A DNA stretch of 64,000 nt. Source: Billgrantia endophytica. Lineage in GTDB: Bacteria > Pseudomonadota > Gammaproteobacteria > Pseudomonadales > Halomonadaceae. Below, in pieces: positions 8,027 through 16,790 of the stretch; position 1 is the stretch's first letter; every line of letters starts with the position of its first letter. The stretch is from the NCBI RefSeq assembly GCF_002879615.1, contig NZ_PNRF01000042.1:31729-95728 (forward strand), in the 5' to 3' direction. The notes below the pieces were generated by a model. The model was not told the DNA's origin and ran no database searches. It worked only from the letters and a program-made list of their open reading frames with translations. Made by a program: the position numbers and the translations under genes.

Positions 8027-8968
8027 TCAGATTTTCCAGGGCAGCGGTGGGGGCATCATGCGTTTTCCCCGATAGGCCGGAATGGTGCCGAAGCGTTCGC
8101 TTCCCGCTTCCCAGTCACGCTGGGCCTCGGCGATCTCCGCTTTGCCATGGCCGACGAAATTCCACCAGATGAGGATTTTCTCGCCCAGGGGTTCGCCGCC
8201 GACCAGCATCGCCCGTCCACCGGCCGGCAGGGTCGCTTCGAGCGTGTCGCGTCCCCGGCCCAGGTAGGCCAGCTCGTTGGTGGCGAAGCGTTCGCCATCG
8301 ATGGAGAGTTCCCCTTCGAGTGGCAGCAGGGCGTACTCGAAGTCTTCCCGCAACGGGAGGCTGAGGGTCGTATTCTCACCAGCGGCAATATCGATACCCA
8401 GCAGAGGGGAGAACGTGAGGGTTGGGGCGCGGTAGCCGGCATGCTCGCCGACCAGCAGCGTCAGTTCGGCCCCTTGGGCTTGCCAGCGGGGCAATTCGGG
8501 GTAGTGGTCGAAACGGGGTGCGGTGTTGCGGTGCGCCTCGGGCAAGGCGATCCACAGCTGCGCGGCATGCAGGTGACGCTCGCCTTCGACCGACTCTTCG
8601 GTATGGCTGATACCCCGCCCGGCCGTCATGAGGTTGACCTGGCCAGGGCGAATTACCTGCTCGCTGCCCAGGCTATCCCGGTGCAGGACTTCGCCTTCGA
8701 TCATCCAGGTGAAGGTTTGCAGGCCGATGTGGGGGTGAGGTCCAACCTGTAGGCCGCTGCTGTCTCCCTTGAAGATTGCGGGTCCGGCATGGTCGAGGAA
8801 GCACCAGGCGCCGACCAGTCGGCGCTGTCGTGAGGGCAGGACGCGGTTGACGGGAATGCCGCCGACATCAGCCGTGCGTGGCGATACGCGTTGAATCTGG
8901 CGTTTGCCCTCGATGACCGGGCAGTCCAGTGAGGATGACAAGTCGCCATCGTTGACGAGATTGCTCAT
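8027..8968 (-). CDS. Pirin-family cupin protein
   Basis: A 313-residue bicupin. The N-terminal cupin carries the pirin metal motif GPHPHIGLQTFTWM (His pair, about 77-79), HRDSLG and the GRGISHTEE motif. The C-terminal cupin has the EYALLPLEGELSIDGE strand pattern. Pirins bind iron; bacterial members include quercetinase-like dioxygenases and redox sensors, so the substrate here is not known. The gene overlaps the stop of the upstream pirin gene by four bases, so both are one operon reading away from the LysR gene. Confidence 0.93.
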   Translation of the reverse strand: MSNLVNDGDLSSSLDCPVIEGKRQIQRVSPRTADVGGIPVNRVLPSRQRRLVGAWCFLDHAGPAIFKGDSSGLQVGPHPHIGLQTFTWMIEGEVLHRDSLGSEQVIRPGQVNLMTAGRGISHTEESVEGERHLHAAQLWIALPEAHRNTAPRFDHYPELPRWQAQGAELTLLVGEHAGYRAPTLTFSPLLGIDIAAGENTTLSLPLREDFEYALLPLEGELSIDGERFATNELAYLGRGRDTLEATLPAGGRAMLVGGEPLGEKILIWWNFVGHGKAEIAEAQRDWEAGSERFGTIPAYRGKRMMPPPLPWKI

Positions 8969-9849
8969 GGGGTGCTCCTTGTGTCGTTCAGGGCGCCGTA
9001 CTTGCCACGCTGGAAGTCGGTGAAGGCGTGCTGGATCTCCTCCACGCTGTTCATGACGAAGGGGCCATGGCCGACCACCGGCTCGTCGATGGGCTCGCCG
9101 CTGAGCAGCAGCAGCTTGGCTTCGTTGTTGGCTTCTACCTGCAGTTCGTCGCCGTCACGCGAGAAGCACACCAGGCTCGGCTCGCGGATCAGTTCGACCC
9201 CGTTGACCAGCACGGTTCCGCTCAGCACCACCAGCAGTGTGGTGTGGCCGCTGGGCACGGGAAGTCGTGCGACCCCCTTCGGTTGCAGGCGCACGTCCCA
9301 GACATTGATCGGGGTAAAGGTATGCGCGGGGCCCTGATGCCCGGCGTAGTTGCCCGCCACCACGCGTACTCGGCCCACGTGGTCGGGCAAGGTCACCTCG
9401 GGAATCGCATCCGCCAGCAGGGTTTGGTAGGCCGGCGGCGCGGACTTGTCGCGCGCGGGCAGGTTGACCCACAGCTGCGCTATCTCCAGGGTTCCGCCCT
9501 GTTCGGTGAAGTCCCGGGAGTGGAATTCCTCGTGCACGATGCCGGCGCCCGCCGTCATCCACTGTACGTCACCTTCGCCGATGAGCCCGCCGCTACCGGT
9601 GGAGTCGCGATGCTCCAGTTCGCCCTGGTAGACCAGCGTCACCGTTTCGAACCCGCGGTGGGGGTGCTGTCCTACCCCGCGCGGTTGACCGCCAGCGGAA
9701 AAGTCGAAGGGTGCGGCGTAGTCGAGCATCAGAAACGGGCTGAGATGCTCGGCGCCCAGGCGGTCGTAGGTAAAAAGCGAGCGGACTGGGAAGCCATTGC
9801 CGACCCAGTGGCCACGTGCCGCGCTGTATACCCCCTTGAGTGTCTTCAT
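8965..9849 (-). CDS. Pirin-family cupin protein
   Basis: A 294-residue protein with the pirin metal-binding pattern GQHPHRGFETVTLV, HRDSTGSGG and GAGIVHEEF, and a C-terminal cupin (TTLLVVLSGTVLVNG). It is only moderately similar to the downstream pirin. It is the first gene of a two-gene operon divergent from a LysR gene 120 bp away, a pairing common for pirins and suggesting that the LysR protein controls both. The ribosome site GGAG lies just upstream. Confidence 0.93.
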   Translation of the reverse strand: MKTLKGVYSAARGHWVGNGFPVRSLFTYDRLGAEHLSPFLMLDYAAPFDFSAGGQPRGVGQHPHRGFETVTLVYQGELEHRDSTGSGGLIGEGDVQWMTAGAGIVHEEFHSRDFTEQGGTLEIAQLWVNLPARDKSAPPAYQTLLADAIPEVTLPDHVGRVRVVAGNYAGHQGPAHTFTPINVWDVRLQPKGVARLPVPSGHTTLLVVLSGTVLVNGVELIREPSLVCFSRDGDELQVEANNEAKLLLLSGEPIDEPVVGHGPFVMNSVEEIQHAFTDFQRGKYGALNDTRSTP

Positions 9850-9969
9850 GTCGAGGCTCCTGCTTTATCGAGAGGGCACAAGGCCCTGATATGTGAAGCC
9901 TAGATAAGGAACGCGGAGAGCAGTAGGGGGTATAATCCGGACTCATCGTTCTACTCATGAGACGATTGT

Positions 9970-10890
9970 ATGCAGGATCTCAATGACCTCTACTACTTCG
10001 TTCAGGTGGTCGATCACGGCGGATTCGCGTCGGCGGGGCGTGCCCTTGGCGTTCCCAAATCGAAGTTGAGCCGACGTATTGCCCAACTGGAGCAGCGGTT
10101 GGAGACTCGACTGATCAATCGTTCGACACGGCACATTTCCATTACCGAACTGGGGCGGGCGTATTACCGCCACTGCGTGGCGATGCTGGTGGAGGCCGAG
10201 GCGGCCGATGAGTTGATCAAGCGTAACCTGGCCGAACCCCGCGGCACCGTGCGGCTGAGCTGTCCGCCCAGCCTGCTGCATTACCTGATTTCGCCTTTGC
10301 TGGTGCGCTTCCTGGCGCAGTGCCCGGAGGTGGAGATTCAGGTCGAGGCCACCAGCCGCCGTGTCGACGTGGTCAGGGAAGGATTGGATATGGCTATTCG
10401 GGTTCGCTTCCCGCCGCTGGAGGACAGTGACCTGACCATGAAGGTACTGTCGAATAGCCCGCAACGCTTGATGGCGGCCCCGGCGCTGTTCGAGCGTCGC
10501 CCGCTGCCGCGTTCCCCCGGCGATCTGAATGGGTTGCCAAGCCTGGACTTCGACCAGAAGCAGCACGTCTGGGACCTCGACGGTCCGGACGGCGTGACCG
10601 CCAAGGTGCCGCATCATCCAAGGCTGGTGACGGACAATGCCGAGACTCTGCACCAGGCCGCGAGGGCAGGGCTGGGGATAGTGAAGCTGGATCTGGCCGT
10701 GGGCGGTCGGGATCTTCATGATGGCACCCTGATCGATGTGTTGCCTGGCTGGCGCCCCCGCGGCGGCATCCTGCATATCGTGTTCCCATCCCGTCGGGGG
10801 CTGCTGCCCTCGGTTCGTGCCTTGCTCGATTTTCTGGCTGACAACATCGATGAGCAGGACATTTCCCAACTGGAAGCCTCCCTTCCGTGA
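9970..10890 (+). CDS. LysR-family transcriptional regulator
   Basis: A 306-residue protein with the N-terminal winged HTH (YYFVQVVDHGGFASAGRALG, with SKLSRRIAQLEQRL) and a periplasmic-binding-like effector domain (about 90-295). The sequence FVQVVDHGGF and VPKSKLSRRI is typical of the LysR group that flanks pirin or quinone-reductase genes. It is divergent from the pirin pair. A short inverted pattern around CTCATGAG lies just before its start and could be an autoregulatory site. Confidence 0.93.
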   Translation: MQDLNDLYYFVQVVDHGGFASAGRALGVPKSKLSRRIAQLEQRLETRLINRSTRHISITELGRAYYRHCVAMLVEAEAADELIKRNLAEPRGTVRLSCPPSLLHYLISPLLVRFLAQCPEVEIQVEATSRRVDVVREGLDMAIRVRFPPLEDSDLTMKVLSNSPQRLMAAPALFERRPLPRSPGDLNGLPSLDFDQKQHVWDLDGPDGVTAKVPHHPRLVTDNAETLHQAARAGLGIVKLDLAVGGRDLHDGTLIDVLPGWRPRGGILHIVFPSRRGLLPSVRALLDFLADNIDEQDISQLEASLP

Positions 10891-10980
10891 TTGGAGATAT
10901 CGGTGGTTGTCGGCGTGGGCGACCTCCGCCGGGGCGCCTGGCGGCGCCAGTCGCGATGAGGACCAGCGTTCCAACAGTGA
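10891..10980 (-). repeat. Dispersed intergenic repeat, copy 3 (reverse)
   Basis: Begins right after the LysR stop and contains GGGCGACCTCCGCC, the hairpin GGCGCCTGGCGGCGCC (10933-10948, loop differing from other copies) and GTCGCGATGAGGACCAGCG. Partial copy in the same orientation as copy 1. Confidence 0.7.
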
Positions 10981-11106
10981 TATTCTCCACCAAGGAGAGA
11001 CGGACCGTTGTGGGAGGTGGCCACCGCGCCGGCTTTGGCCATGTCATCAAGTTATCGTGAAAATCCAACAATGCCATTGGTCATACGGTGCGAGGGAGGA
11101 GAGCGG

Positions 11107-12369
11107 ATGAGCGGAGGAAAGGGGTTGGATGATAGACAGGCGGGGCCGGAGCACCGGCACGGCGAGAAGGGCGGCGTGGAACTGACCGGGGATCTGCTCT
11201 CGGGGGTGAGCTTGCCGGCTGCCGTGGTATTCGAAGGGGCCCTGGTGCACAACCTGGCGTGGATGCAGCGTTTTGCCGAGGCGCACGGGGCGCGGTTGGC
11301 GCCCCATGGCAAGACGACCATGGCGCCGGCGCTGTTTCACCGCCAGTTGGCGGCCGGCGCCTGGGGTATTACCCTGGCCACGGCGCCCCAGTGCCGGGCC
11401 GCCTTCGCCCATGGCGTGACGCGCCTGCTGCTGGCGAACCAGCTCATCGGCGAGGCCAACATGGCGATTGTCGCGGAGCTGATCGAGGCGGGTGCCCATG
11501 TCTACTGCGTGGTCGATAGCATCGCCAACGTGAGCCAGCTGGGGCGCTATTTCGCGGCACGGGGTTTGCGTCTGCAGGTGCTGATCGAGCTGGGGGTCGA
11601 AGGCGGACGCTGCGGCTGTCGCGATCATGATGAGGTCATGGCGCTGGCTGAGCTGATCGACAGCGAGCAGGCTCTGGTGCTTGCCGGGCTGGAGGGGTAT
11701 GAGGGTGTCGTGCATGGGAATGACCCTGAGTCGAGGGTGCGCGGCTATGCCTGGCAGTTGGTGGAAGTGGCGCAGGCGCTGGATCACGATGGCTTGTTCG
11801 AGTCGCCGGCACCGATCATCACGGCTTCCGGCTCGGCCTGGTATGACGTGATCGCCCAGGTGTTCGCCGAGGCCCGCCTGGGCGAGCATTTCGTGCCGGT
11901 GCTGCGTCCCGGCTGTTACGTGGTGCACGACCACGGCATCTATCGCGATGCCCAGCGTGGCCTGCTGGCGCGCAGGCCCGACCTCGATCGGGGGCTGAGG
12001 CCGGCCCTCGAGGTATTCGCACAGGTTCAGTCGCTGCCGGAGCCGGGTCTTGCTGTCATCGCGCTGGGCAAGCGTGATATCGCCTTCGACCAGTTGCCGG
12101 AGCCGTTGCGGCGCTACCGGGAGGGTGGTCGCGCCGGTGCGGTGCTCTCCGTCGAAGGCTGGCGGGTCACCAGGCTGATGGATCAGCATGCCTTCGTGCG
12201 CTTGCCCATGGACGACCATGAGGCCGGCGAGAGGTGGGATGAGATTCGCGTCGGCGATATCGTGGCGTTCGGTGCGTCGCATCCTTGCCTGACCTTCGAC
12301 AAGTGGCGCCAGTTGCTGCTGGTCGACGATGCCTTGCAGGTGAAGGAAAGCCTACAGACCTGCTTTTGA
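11107..12369 (+). CDS. D-serine deaminase-like PLP enzyme (fold-type III amino acid deaminase/aldolase)
   Basis: A 420-residue protein from the ATG at 11107, which has a strong ribosome site (GGGAGGAGA); an ATG at 11071 and a GTG/TTG start near 11008 are in frame but poorly supported. The N-terminal alanine-racemase-type barrel carries the PLP lysine in LAPHGKTTMAP. The C-terminal domain ends with SHPCLTFDKW, whose His and Cys are zinc ligands in eukaryotic D-serine dehydratases and D-threonine aldolases. It probably deaminates or cleaves a D-amino acid or beta-hydroxy amino acid; the exact substrate is open. It stands alone, convergent with the next gene. Confidence 0.88.
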   Translation: MSGGKGLDDRQAGPEHRHGEKGGVELTGDLLSGVSLPAAVVFEGALVHNLAWMQRFAEAHGARLAPHGKTTMAPALFHRQLAAGAWGITLATAPQCRAAFAHGVTRLLLANQLIGEANMAIVAELIEAGAHVYCVVDSIANVSQLGRYFAARGLRLQVLIELGVEGGRCGCRDHDEVMALAELIDSEQALVLAGLEGYEGVVHGNDPESRVRGYAWQLVEVAQALDHDGLFESPAPIITASGSAWYDVIAQVFAEARLGEHFVPVLRPGCYVVHDHGIYRDAQRGLLARRPDLDRGLRPALEVFAQVQSLPEPGLAVIALGKRDIAFDQLPEPLRRYREGGRAGAVLSVEGWRVTRLMDQHAFVRLPMDDHEAGERWDEIRVGDIVAFGASHPCLTFDKWRQLLLVDDALQVKESLQTCF

Positions 12370-12403
12370 CCCGAAGGTGTTCCGATCCCGGCTTTTCCTG
12401 GCG

Positions 12404-13408
12404 TTAGCCCGTCTGGGAGCTGGTTCCTTGCCGCTGTGACCAGACGGCTTCGTTTACCAGGCTGATGGGGCGTTCGCCTTGCAGCGCCAGGCAAATGTTG
12501 TCGATGGCGCGCTGGGTCATGGCATCGCGGGTTTCATGGGTTGCCGAGCCGATATGGGGCAGGGCCACGACGTTGGCCATGTGGGGCAGGGGCGATTCGG
12601 GTGACAGCGGCTCCTGCTCGAACACGTCCAGGCCGGCGGCCTGTATCTCGCCCTTTTCCAGCGCGGCGATCAGCGCGGGTTCATCGACTACCTTGCCACG
12701 GGCAATGTTGACGAAGATGGTGGAGGGCTTCATCAGGGCGAACTCACGCCTGCCGATCAGGTGCTTGGTTTGGGGGGTAAGCGGAACCGTGACGCAAACG
12801 AAATCCGCTTCGCCAAGCAGCGCGTCCATCTCCCGGTATTCGGCGCCGAGCTCGGTCTCCAGGTGTGGCTTGGGGGCGGCATTGGAGTAGAGCACTTTCA
12901 TGCCGAAGCCCAGGGCGCCGCGGCGGGCGATAGCGGCACCGATCCGGCCGAGGCCGATCATGCCCAGTGTCTTGCCATGCACGTCCGTGCCGAATTGCGC
13001 TTCTCCAATGCTGGCCTGCCACTCGCCGCGCTTGATGTAGTCGGCCAGTTCCAGCACACGGCGTGCGGTGGCCATGATCAGGGCAAAGCCGGTGTCGGCG
13101 GTGGTTTCGGTGAGTACGTCCGGCGTATTGCAGAGCAGGATGTTGCGCTGGGTCAGCGCATCGACGGGGTAGTTGTCGTAGCCAACCGAAATGGTCGCGA
13201 TGGCTTCCAGCTTTGGTGCCTTGTCGAGCAGGGCAACGGGAATTTTAAGGCTCGAATTGATCAGGCCATTGGCGTTTGCCAGCGCCGTCAGGAAGGCCGG
13301 GTCTTCCAGGGATTCGAGCTGGATGAAATGATCGAGCTCGAAGTCCTGCTGTAGTTGTGCGATGTGATGAGGCTTGAGGCGGCCATAGGCCACGAGTCGC
13401 TTGCGCAT
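12404..13408 (-). CDS. D-isomer-specific 2-hydroxyacid dehydrogenase (GhrB-like)
   Basis: A 334-residue NAD(P)-dependent reductase. The Rossmann motif is GMIGLGRIGAAIARR, with the catalytic Arg in NIARGKVVD, Glu in FEQEPL and His in PHIGSATHETR. Overall closest in pattern to glyoxylate/hydroxypyruvate or 2-ketogluconate reductases (GhrB/TkrA). It would reduce glyoxylate or hydroxypyruvate in the cytoplasm. Convergent with the PLP enzyme, and preceded by an intergenic region of about 165 bp that it shares with a divergent small ORF. Confidence 0.92.
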   Translation of the reverse strand: MRKRLVAYGRLKPHHIAQLQQDFELDHFIQLESLEDPAFLTALANANGLINSSLKIPVALLDKAPKLEAIATISVGYDNYPVDALTQRNILLCNTPDVLTETTADTGFALIMATARRVLELADYIKRGEWQASIGEAQFGTDVHGKTLGMIGLGRIGAAIARRGALGFGMKVLYSNAAPKPHLETELGAEYREMDALLGEADFVCVTVPLTPQTKHLIGRREFALMKPSTIFVNIARGKVVDEPALIAALEKGEIQAAGLDVFEQEPLSPESPLPHMANVVALPHIGSATHETRDAMTQRAIDNICLALQGERPISLVNEAVWSQRQGTSSQTG

Positions 13409-13573
13409 GTCATCCTCCTGTCCGATCTGTGGTTTGCCCAGCAGTGTGGATCGCGCTGCACAGGCTTCTTGCAGGATGACATGAAGAAAAGAAAGCGCAA
13501 ATAATCGTAATATGGGTGAAATATCGAAATTGATGGGGCATTATCCCAGTGGTCAACCGACTGGAGAAAAATC

Positions 13574-13687
13574 ATGCCAACTCAACAGATCGTTGTCACC
13601 CTGAATAATGAAGTGTTTAGTCACTGGGCGTCTCATGCGCTTGCCCAGCAAGCCGCGCACGAGGCACTCGTGGCTTACATCCCCTGA
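13574..13687 (+). CDS. Small ORF, 37 residues, unknown
   Basis: ATG at 13574 with a good ribosome site (CTGGAGAAAA). The product starts MPTQQIVVTLNNEVFSHWAS and ends EALVAYIP. It is followed by a short stem (AGGACC/GGTCCT, 13711-13726). I do not recognise it. Its length, ribosome site and position in its own intergenic space make it a plausible small protein, but it could be chance. Confidence 0.4.
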   Translation: MPTQQIVVTLNNEVFSHWASHALAQQAAHEALVAYIP

Positions 13688-13774
13688 TGCTTCCCTTTCA
13701 GGCACCATAGGACCACGGAGGGTCCTCCTTCCCCCGCTTTCTATCCTATCTGTATCTCTATCTCTAACTTATTG

Positions 13775-14059
13775 TTATCGCAGAACGTAGCCCGTGGACC
13801 GGGAGCCTGTCGGTGTGGCGTTGATGCCTGCCGAGTCGGCCCGCTCCGCTGTCAGGAGGTTCTTGGCCCACTGGCTCGCATCCGTCCACGCTTCTTCCTC
13901 GACTGCCGTTGCGGCGAGTGGCGGCATGGGGCGCATGATGGGTTCGGTCGCACCGGGCAAGTGCCAGCAGGCTACGGCTAGCCATTGCAGCGTGATGGGA
14001 TCTCGTGTGAGAACTAGTTCGATATCGGTTTCGTACAGGTTGTATGTGCGTCGTTTCAT
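13775..14059 (-). CDS. Hypothetical protein, 94 residues
   Basis: Starts MKRRTYNLYETDIELVLTRD after a strong ribosome site (GGGAGGGGGCGGAT on the minus strand). The longer frame back to 14248 has no ribosome site and an unlikely composition. The middle, LQWLAVACWHLPG, and the end, WTDASQWAKNLLTAERAD, look like a small soluble protein. Family not recognised. Confidence 0.55.
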   Translation of the reverse strand: MKRRTYNLYETDIELVLTRDPITLQWLAVACWHLPGATEPIMRPMPPLAATAVEEEAWTDASQWAKNLLTAERADSAGINATPTGSRSTGYVLR

Positions 14060-14191
14060 ATCCGCCCCCTCCCTAGGAGTGCTCACAGAAAGCGTAGTAA
14101 GGCGATATGAGAGTGGCTGTGCGACAAGGCGTGGTTTGTTGTAAGCCATTGCCGACAATTGGCGCAGGAGCGCTCCGGGTGGAAACCGAGC

Positions 14192-14221
14192 CGGCAAGGT
14201 GGTGGCTGTAGCGCCTTGCCG
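14192..14221 (-). terminator. Hairpin after the DUF1269-like gene
   Basis: Perfect 8-bp arms CGGCAAGG (14192-14199) and CCTTGCCG (14214-14221) lie 24 bp past the stop of the minus-strand gene ending at 14245. There is no clean T-run after it, so it may protect the mRNA end rather than terminate on its own. Confidence 0.45.
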
Positions 14222-14244
14222 AGCACTCAGGCGGAGCGGGGGGG

Positions 14245-14769
14245 TCAATGACCCTCTCCCACATTTTTCTTCCTTTCCAGGGTGCCCACCTTGTCGATCA
14301 CTACCTCGGGATGGTGACGTTTGATCGCTGTTCTGAACGTGTCTTCCCTCTCGTCGGGAACGTCGATGATCAGTAGCGTTGCGCCACGCTTGAGCGCATT
14401 GTCGAACTTGCTGACTTTGATGTCGCGCACTGAAACGCCGACCATCGTGCTGGTCCAGACGCCGGCCAGCGTGCCAAAGGCCATCATCCCCAGGGTGATC
14501 CAGACGATATTCGTGTCGATGAGGATGAAGTGAGAGATCACGCCCAACACTAGACCTAGTGCGGCCCCGACGATGGCTCCTCGCTTCGAGGCATTGACGA
14601 CATCGGTGGTCTGGATCAAGGTGGCTGTCGGCACCCCTTCCTTCTCCAAGGGCCTCCAGTCCTTGCCCATGACGTGCATGTCATCCTTGGTCAGTCCCAT
14701 CTCATTGAGTTCGCTGACAATGGTGGAGGTGGTTTCTTTATCGGGTATCAAGAAATACAGACGTTGCAT
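14245..14769 (-). CDS. DUF1269-like membrane protein
   Basis: A 174-residue protein from the ATG at 14769 (ribosome site GGAGAAGGGAG); upstream in-frame codons to 14979 are not coding-like. The N-terminus QRLYFLIPDKETTSTIVSEL is followed by a GlsB/DUF1269-type glycine-rich hydrophobic pair (GAIVGAALGLVLGVISHF and ITLGMMAFGTLAGVW), then a soluble C-terminal domain (NALKRGATLLIIDVPDERED). Such proteins are associated with stress or envelope functions in proteobacteria; the function is not known. Confidence 0.8.
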   Translation of the reverse strand: MQRLYFLIPDKETTSTIVSELNEMGLTKDDMHVMGKDWRPLEKEGVPTATLIQTTDVVNASKRGAIVGAALGLVLGVISHFILIDTNIVWITLGMMAFGTLAGVWTSTMVGVSVRDIKVSKFDNALKRGATLLIIDVPDEREDTFRTAIKRHHPEVVIDKVGTLERKKNVGEGH

Positions 14770-14872
14770 AGCATTCTCCCTTCTCCAAAAGGGCCTCTCG
14801 GACATTCCTTTCCCTAGAAGGTGTAGCATGTCAGCAGCGAGTCTGACCATGGTCGTGAGAAAGGAGTGAATC

Positions 14873-15145
14873 ATGCGATCGAGCGCGACATCTCCCATTG
14901 CCAACTTCGATTCTGCCACCGGCATGCTGCGCCCACGCACACATGAGGACTGGCCTCTGGTGCCGTTCAGTGGCGGCACCGGTATCTGCCCGGGGCGTCA
15001 CCTGGTGCTACTGCTGACCAGCAACATGATGGCGAGGCTGATCGAGGGCAGGAATCTGGAGTTGACCTCGCATCGGCTGCTCGACAGCGAACCGATGCCG
15101 GCGCTGCTCAACAACTACGCCCTGCGCTTCAAAATGCATAGTTAG
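14873..15145 (+). pseudogene. Cytochrome P450 C-terminal fragment
   Basis: Of 90 residues, about 26-90 match the P450 C-terminus: VPFSGGTGICPGRHL fits the haem-Cys signature FxxGxxxCxG, followed by the L-helix pattern and a C-terminal beta region (ALLNNYALRF). The oxygen-binding helix, ExxR motif and everything before are missing, and a TGA lies two codons before the ATG. A ribosome-like GAAAGGAG precedes the ATG, so a short peptide could be made, but a P450 cannot work from this piece. Confidence 0.75.
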
Positions 15146-15208
15146 GCAACAGCGTCATGCTATGGCGTCTCATCAGGATCGGGCGCTATCACCGGGGCGA
15201 AGACGTAA

Positions 15209-15439
15209 GCCTCGGCATCGATAGGCCGAGAGGACAGCCAGCGTGCCGTGCTGGAAGCCTGGGTGCAGGAGTGCCGTGGCTATCTGGGTATCGCGCTGAC
15301 CGATACGATCACCCTGGATGCCTTTCTGCACGACTTCAATGGGCAACTGGTGGCCAAGATTTCTGATTCCTCGGGCAAGACCACGTGCCGTGACGAGGGC
15401 TACGTCCGCTACCTCAAGAATGCCTTTGGCGTGACGTAG
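15209..15439 (+). pseudogene. Nicotinate phosphoribosyltransferase (pncB) remnant with internal deletion
   Basis: The frame reads RAVLEAWVQECRGYLGIALT and DTITLDAFLHDF, the middle of PncB, then jumps directly to NGQLVAKISDSSGKTTCRDE and YVRYLKNAFGV, its C-terminus. In full-length PncB these two blocks are separated by more than 100 residues including phosphoribosyl-binding parts. The N-terminal half is absent too, and a TAA lies just upstream (15206-15208). The in-frame joining of two distant blocks points to one internal deletion. Confidence 0.82.
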
Positions 15440-15579
15440 GCGGGTGTCGCTTCATCTGCCGGGAGAGCATAGCCCGGGAAAACCCGGCTGCGCGCGAACG
15501 TGTGCGATGACGTCAGCCGGGGTTGACTGGCTACATTGGCTATCGCCAAGGATGTTCAAGCGGCCACGGACGGGACGGC

Positions 15580-16071
15580 TCAGCCAGCCTTGCGATTGAT
15601 GTCAGCCTTGGCCAGCTTGGACAGCTTGTCGTCAGCCGCTTTCTCTTCCTTGAGCGTCTCGGCCAGGAGCTGTTTGGCTTCGGTATAGCCGAGCTGTTCG
15701 GCCAGCTCGCAGAGGGTGCCGTAGGTGGCGATTTCGAAGTGTTCCACCTTCTGCGCCGCACCAATCATACCGGCGTCGCGAACGGGTCCTTTCTCGGTGG
15801 ACTCGATCAGTTCCTGTCCTTCCTCGATCAGGCTCTCCATCGCATAGCTCTTGATGCGCTTGACTCGTATGTCCGGAATGGAGTCTGCCGCCTTCTCGAT
15901 TCGCTCCAGTTGACCTTGGGTCTCCTCGAGATGCTCCTTGAAGGCATCGGACAGCTTGGGGTCGTCGGCCGCTCGCGCCATCTTGGGCAACGCGCGGGTC
16001 ATCTGTTTTTCCGCACTATTGGTTTCGGATAGCAGGCGGACGAAAAGCTCATTTGCACTCTTGATAACCAT
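15580..16071 (-). CDS. YciE-type ferritin-like protein (DUF892)
   Basis: A 163-residue all-helical protein from the ATG at 16071, with the ribosome site AAGGGAGCAAAAC. It has the YciE/DUF892 features LFVRLLSETNSAEKQMTRAL, DAFKEHLEETQGQLERIE and KVEHFEIATYGTL, with E and H residues in ferritin-like positions. Members are linked to stress responses. It stands alone. The in-frame extension to 16134 is not supported. Confidence 0.88.
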   Translation of the reverse strand: MVIKSANELFVRLLSETNSAEKQMTRALPKMARAADDPKLSDAFKEHLEETQGQLERIEKAADSIPDIRVKRIKSYAMESLIEEGQELIESTEKGPVRDAGMIGAAQKVEHFEIATYGTLCELAEQLGYTEAKQLLAETLKEEKAADDKLSKLAKADINRKAG

Positions 16072-16213
16072 GTTTTGCTCCCTTTCGCGATTGCATTCCA
16101 TGCTCAGATGAGCTGTTTTCAACATAGCAGGCATACGGCGAGAGAGAGGCGCCGTACGGCAGGAAAGTTGTTAAGAGCGGTCGCCAAAAGTTGGCTTGTG
16201 TAAAACGGATGAA

Positions 16214-16564
16214 TCAATTGCTGGAGACGGGCGTCAGCGGCTCATCGTCCAGGTCCGGGTCGTGTTGGAAATCCGCCTTGATGGCATTCTGGACGATCTG
16301 GACGGTGCCGCTTTTCTCTCCTTCGACAGCAAGTTCGGTGGGCTCGGCCATGCCGTTGATCGCGGTGGTGATCAGTACCAGGTCATACCCGGCATCGCCG
16401 GTGTAGCGATAGGTGGCCTCATGACGAGTATGCTCATCGTCGAGGAGTCGTATGCCGCCCTCTTGGTAGGTAAACGCATCCGCGGGAACTTCCGCTTCTC
16501 TGTTGTCCGCTTCTCTTCCACGTTCGATACGTAGCGCCACGAAACCTGAAAGGGTGAAAGGCAT
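16214..16564 (-). CDS. Hypothetical protein, 116 residues
   Basis: Starts MPFTLSGFVALRIERGREAD; the central part has KVEGEK-like charged beta strands (TELAVEGEKSGTVQIVQNAI) and an acidic end (HDPDLDDEPLTPVSSN). Coding-like codon use, but the ribosome site is weak. Its start lies exactly where the Rieske remnant on the other strand begins, so the N-terminus may have been altered by the same rearrangement. Family not recognised. Confidence 0.55.
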   Translation of the reverse strand: MPFTLSGFVALRIERGREADNREAEVPADAFTYQEGGIRLLDDEHTRHEATYRYTGDAGYDLVLITTAINGMAEPTELAVEGEKSGTVQIVQNAIKADFQHDPDLDDEPLTPVSSN

Positions 16565-16565
16565 G

Positions 16566-16790
16566 GCTTCGGCCTTCGTCCGTTGGGGTCTTGTCAGCGT
16601 AGACAAGCGAACAGAACGCCTCAAATTGTCTGCCGACTGCCCGTATATGAAATGCATCGTGCACTGGAACGCGGCCGAATCGACCTGGGACTGTCCCTGT
16701 CACGGCAGTCGCTTCGACCACCGATGGCGAGGTGATCGAGGAGTCGGCATATCCTCCTTTGTCACGGGCGGGGGCTCGGGCTGATACGGT
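16566..16790 (+). pseudogene. Rieske [2Fe-2S] domain remnant (frameshifted)
   Basis: Translation gives KLSADCPYMKCIVHWNAAES and TWDCPCHGSRFD, the C-terminal Rieske cluster region of FAD-oxidoreductase/Rieske fusion proteins (here C-P-Y in place of C-x-H, and C-P-C-H). One extra C after FD shifts the frame; reading on in the next frame gives TDGEVIEESAY, the expected continuation. The flavoprotein part is absent. The end overlaps the 3' end of the convergent CtaG-like gene. Confidence 0.72.

Noticed and set aside
11008..11106. Longer start of the PLP enzyme
   Set aside because: The first part is read from the dispersed-repeat flank and lacks a ribosome site; the ATG at 11107 has a strong one.
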